A stretch of DNA of 16,471 bases from Coemansia sp. RSA 922 (Eukaryota; Kickxellomycota; Kickxellomycetes; Kickxellales; Kickxellaceae), in NCBI GenBank assembly GCA_027577415.1, contig JANBQS010000504.1, positions 1-16,471 of the forward strand, read 5' to 3'. This document shows positions 16,104 through 16,471 of this stretch, in pieces; within the stretch, counting starts at the first letter, position 1; each line of letters begins with the position of its first letter. Position numbers and translations under genes: made by a program. Under the pieces are notes generated by a model. It had not been told where the DNA came from. It saw only the letters and a list, made by a program, of their open reading frames with translations, and searched no databases.

Positions 16104-16471
16104 GGCGGAGTAGAGTAAACAGTCCTTTTATTGGCCTGAACTGGTGGCGTGTAACGATGTAAAGCCAGTAGCTCTCCCGAATATGCTGTGCTATGTAAGG
16201 GTCCAAAGTACGAGTCGTAGAACTAGATGTTGTAGCAAGAATTGAATAATTCAAATTTATGTAAAAATAAGAGCTATAATAAAGAATAGAAAATCGAGAG
16301 CACCAAAGAACTGAAAGTGTGTGTTTTTTAAAGGCTTTGAAGACCGCGTGCACAACGCCAAAGAGTGCTTTGTCAGTCATGTGCGATTTGATCAGACCTA
16401 GTTTTGAGAGAATTTGTTATTAGAACTCGTTAAAAAAATACAAGGCAAAACCGGGCTATGGCGGGTTGAGC
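16104..16471. promoter_or_regulatory. eIF5B upstream region; possible last exon of a neighbouring minus-strand gene
   Basis: AT-rich sequence upstream of the eIF5B ATG. CCAATAAAAG on minus (about 16128-16119) could be a CCAAT/TATA-like element but is close to the start. At 16425-16400 on minus, TTCTAATAAC followed by AAACTAG looks like a branch site and 3' splice site, which would begin an exon at about 16399. In one phase this exon reads SDQIAHD then stop; in another it continues as LIKSHMTDKALFGVV and stays open to 16093, overlapping the eIF5B start. I cannot choose between them. The frame through 16380-16093 has no family signal and crosses clearly non-coding-looking sequence. Confidence 0.3.

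Noticed and set aside
16093..16380. Minus-strand frame of 95 codons overlapping the eIF5B start
   Set aside because: Mostly AT-rich Tyr/Ile/Ser sequence like a leader or intergenic region. It could act as an overlapping upstream ORF, but that needs a mapped transcript start.

Overview
The window looks like nuclear DNA of a fungus, most likely an early-diverging Kickxellomycotina (Coemansia-like) species. The reasons are: eukaryotic gene families throughout; short GT-AG introns of about 100 nt; compact gene spacing on both strands; TATA and AATAAA signals; and two diverged copies of an N-terminal F-box-like / leucine-rich protein family that I recall as greatly expanded in Coemansia. The taxon is inference from gene content, not a search result.

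Layout, left to right: a partial IQ-motif / TCP11-like gene on minus (1-653); a two-exon MFS transporter of the proton/myo-inositol (HMIT, SLC2A13-like) type with a six-cysteine PSI-like extracellular loop (945-2633, minus); a possible 58-residue gene on plus (2738-2914); 5-hydroxyisourate hydrolase (3292-3657, minus) divergent from a Borealin/Nbl1-like chromosomal passenger subunit (4002-4433, plus), with a palindromic CCAAT/ATTGG element between them; a three-exon COP9 signalosome subunit 7 (4575-5526, minus); F-box-like paralogue 1 (5684-7429, minus); a small plus-strand gene holding only the DNA-binding N-terminal domain of a DIRS/Crypton-type tyrosine recombinase (7859-8410); a secreted protein with an Ala-Gly pentapeptide repeat (8694-9386, minus); F-box-like paralogue 2 (9885-11645, minus); and translation initiation factor eIF5B (11879-16103, minus), followed by its upstream region to the window end.

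The outstanding item is an intein of 378 codons (13643-14776) inside eIF5B. It sits between the Lys and Thr of the GTPase P-loop, so the precursor should not bind GTP normally until the intein is spliced out. All splice-site residues are present, but the homing endonuclease part is short and has lost a catalytic acid. The eIF5B reading frame also carries a +1 frame break near two runs of six G, and no GT-AG intron can explain it.

The genes do not form a pathway. They are mostly independent housekeeping genes (urate breakdown, chromosome segregation, protein turnover control, inositol uptake, translation initiation) mixed with lineage-specific ones. Promoters are shared at three divergent pairs: 2634-2737, 3658-4001 and 7430-7858.
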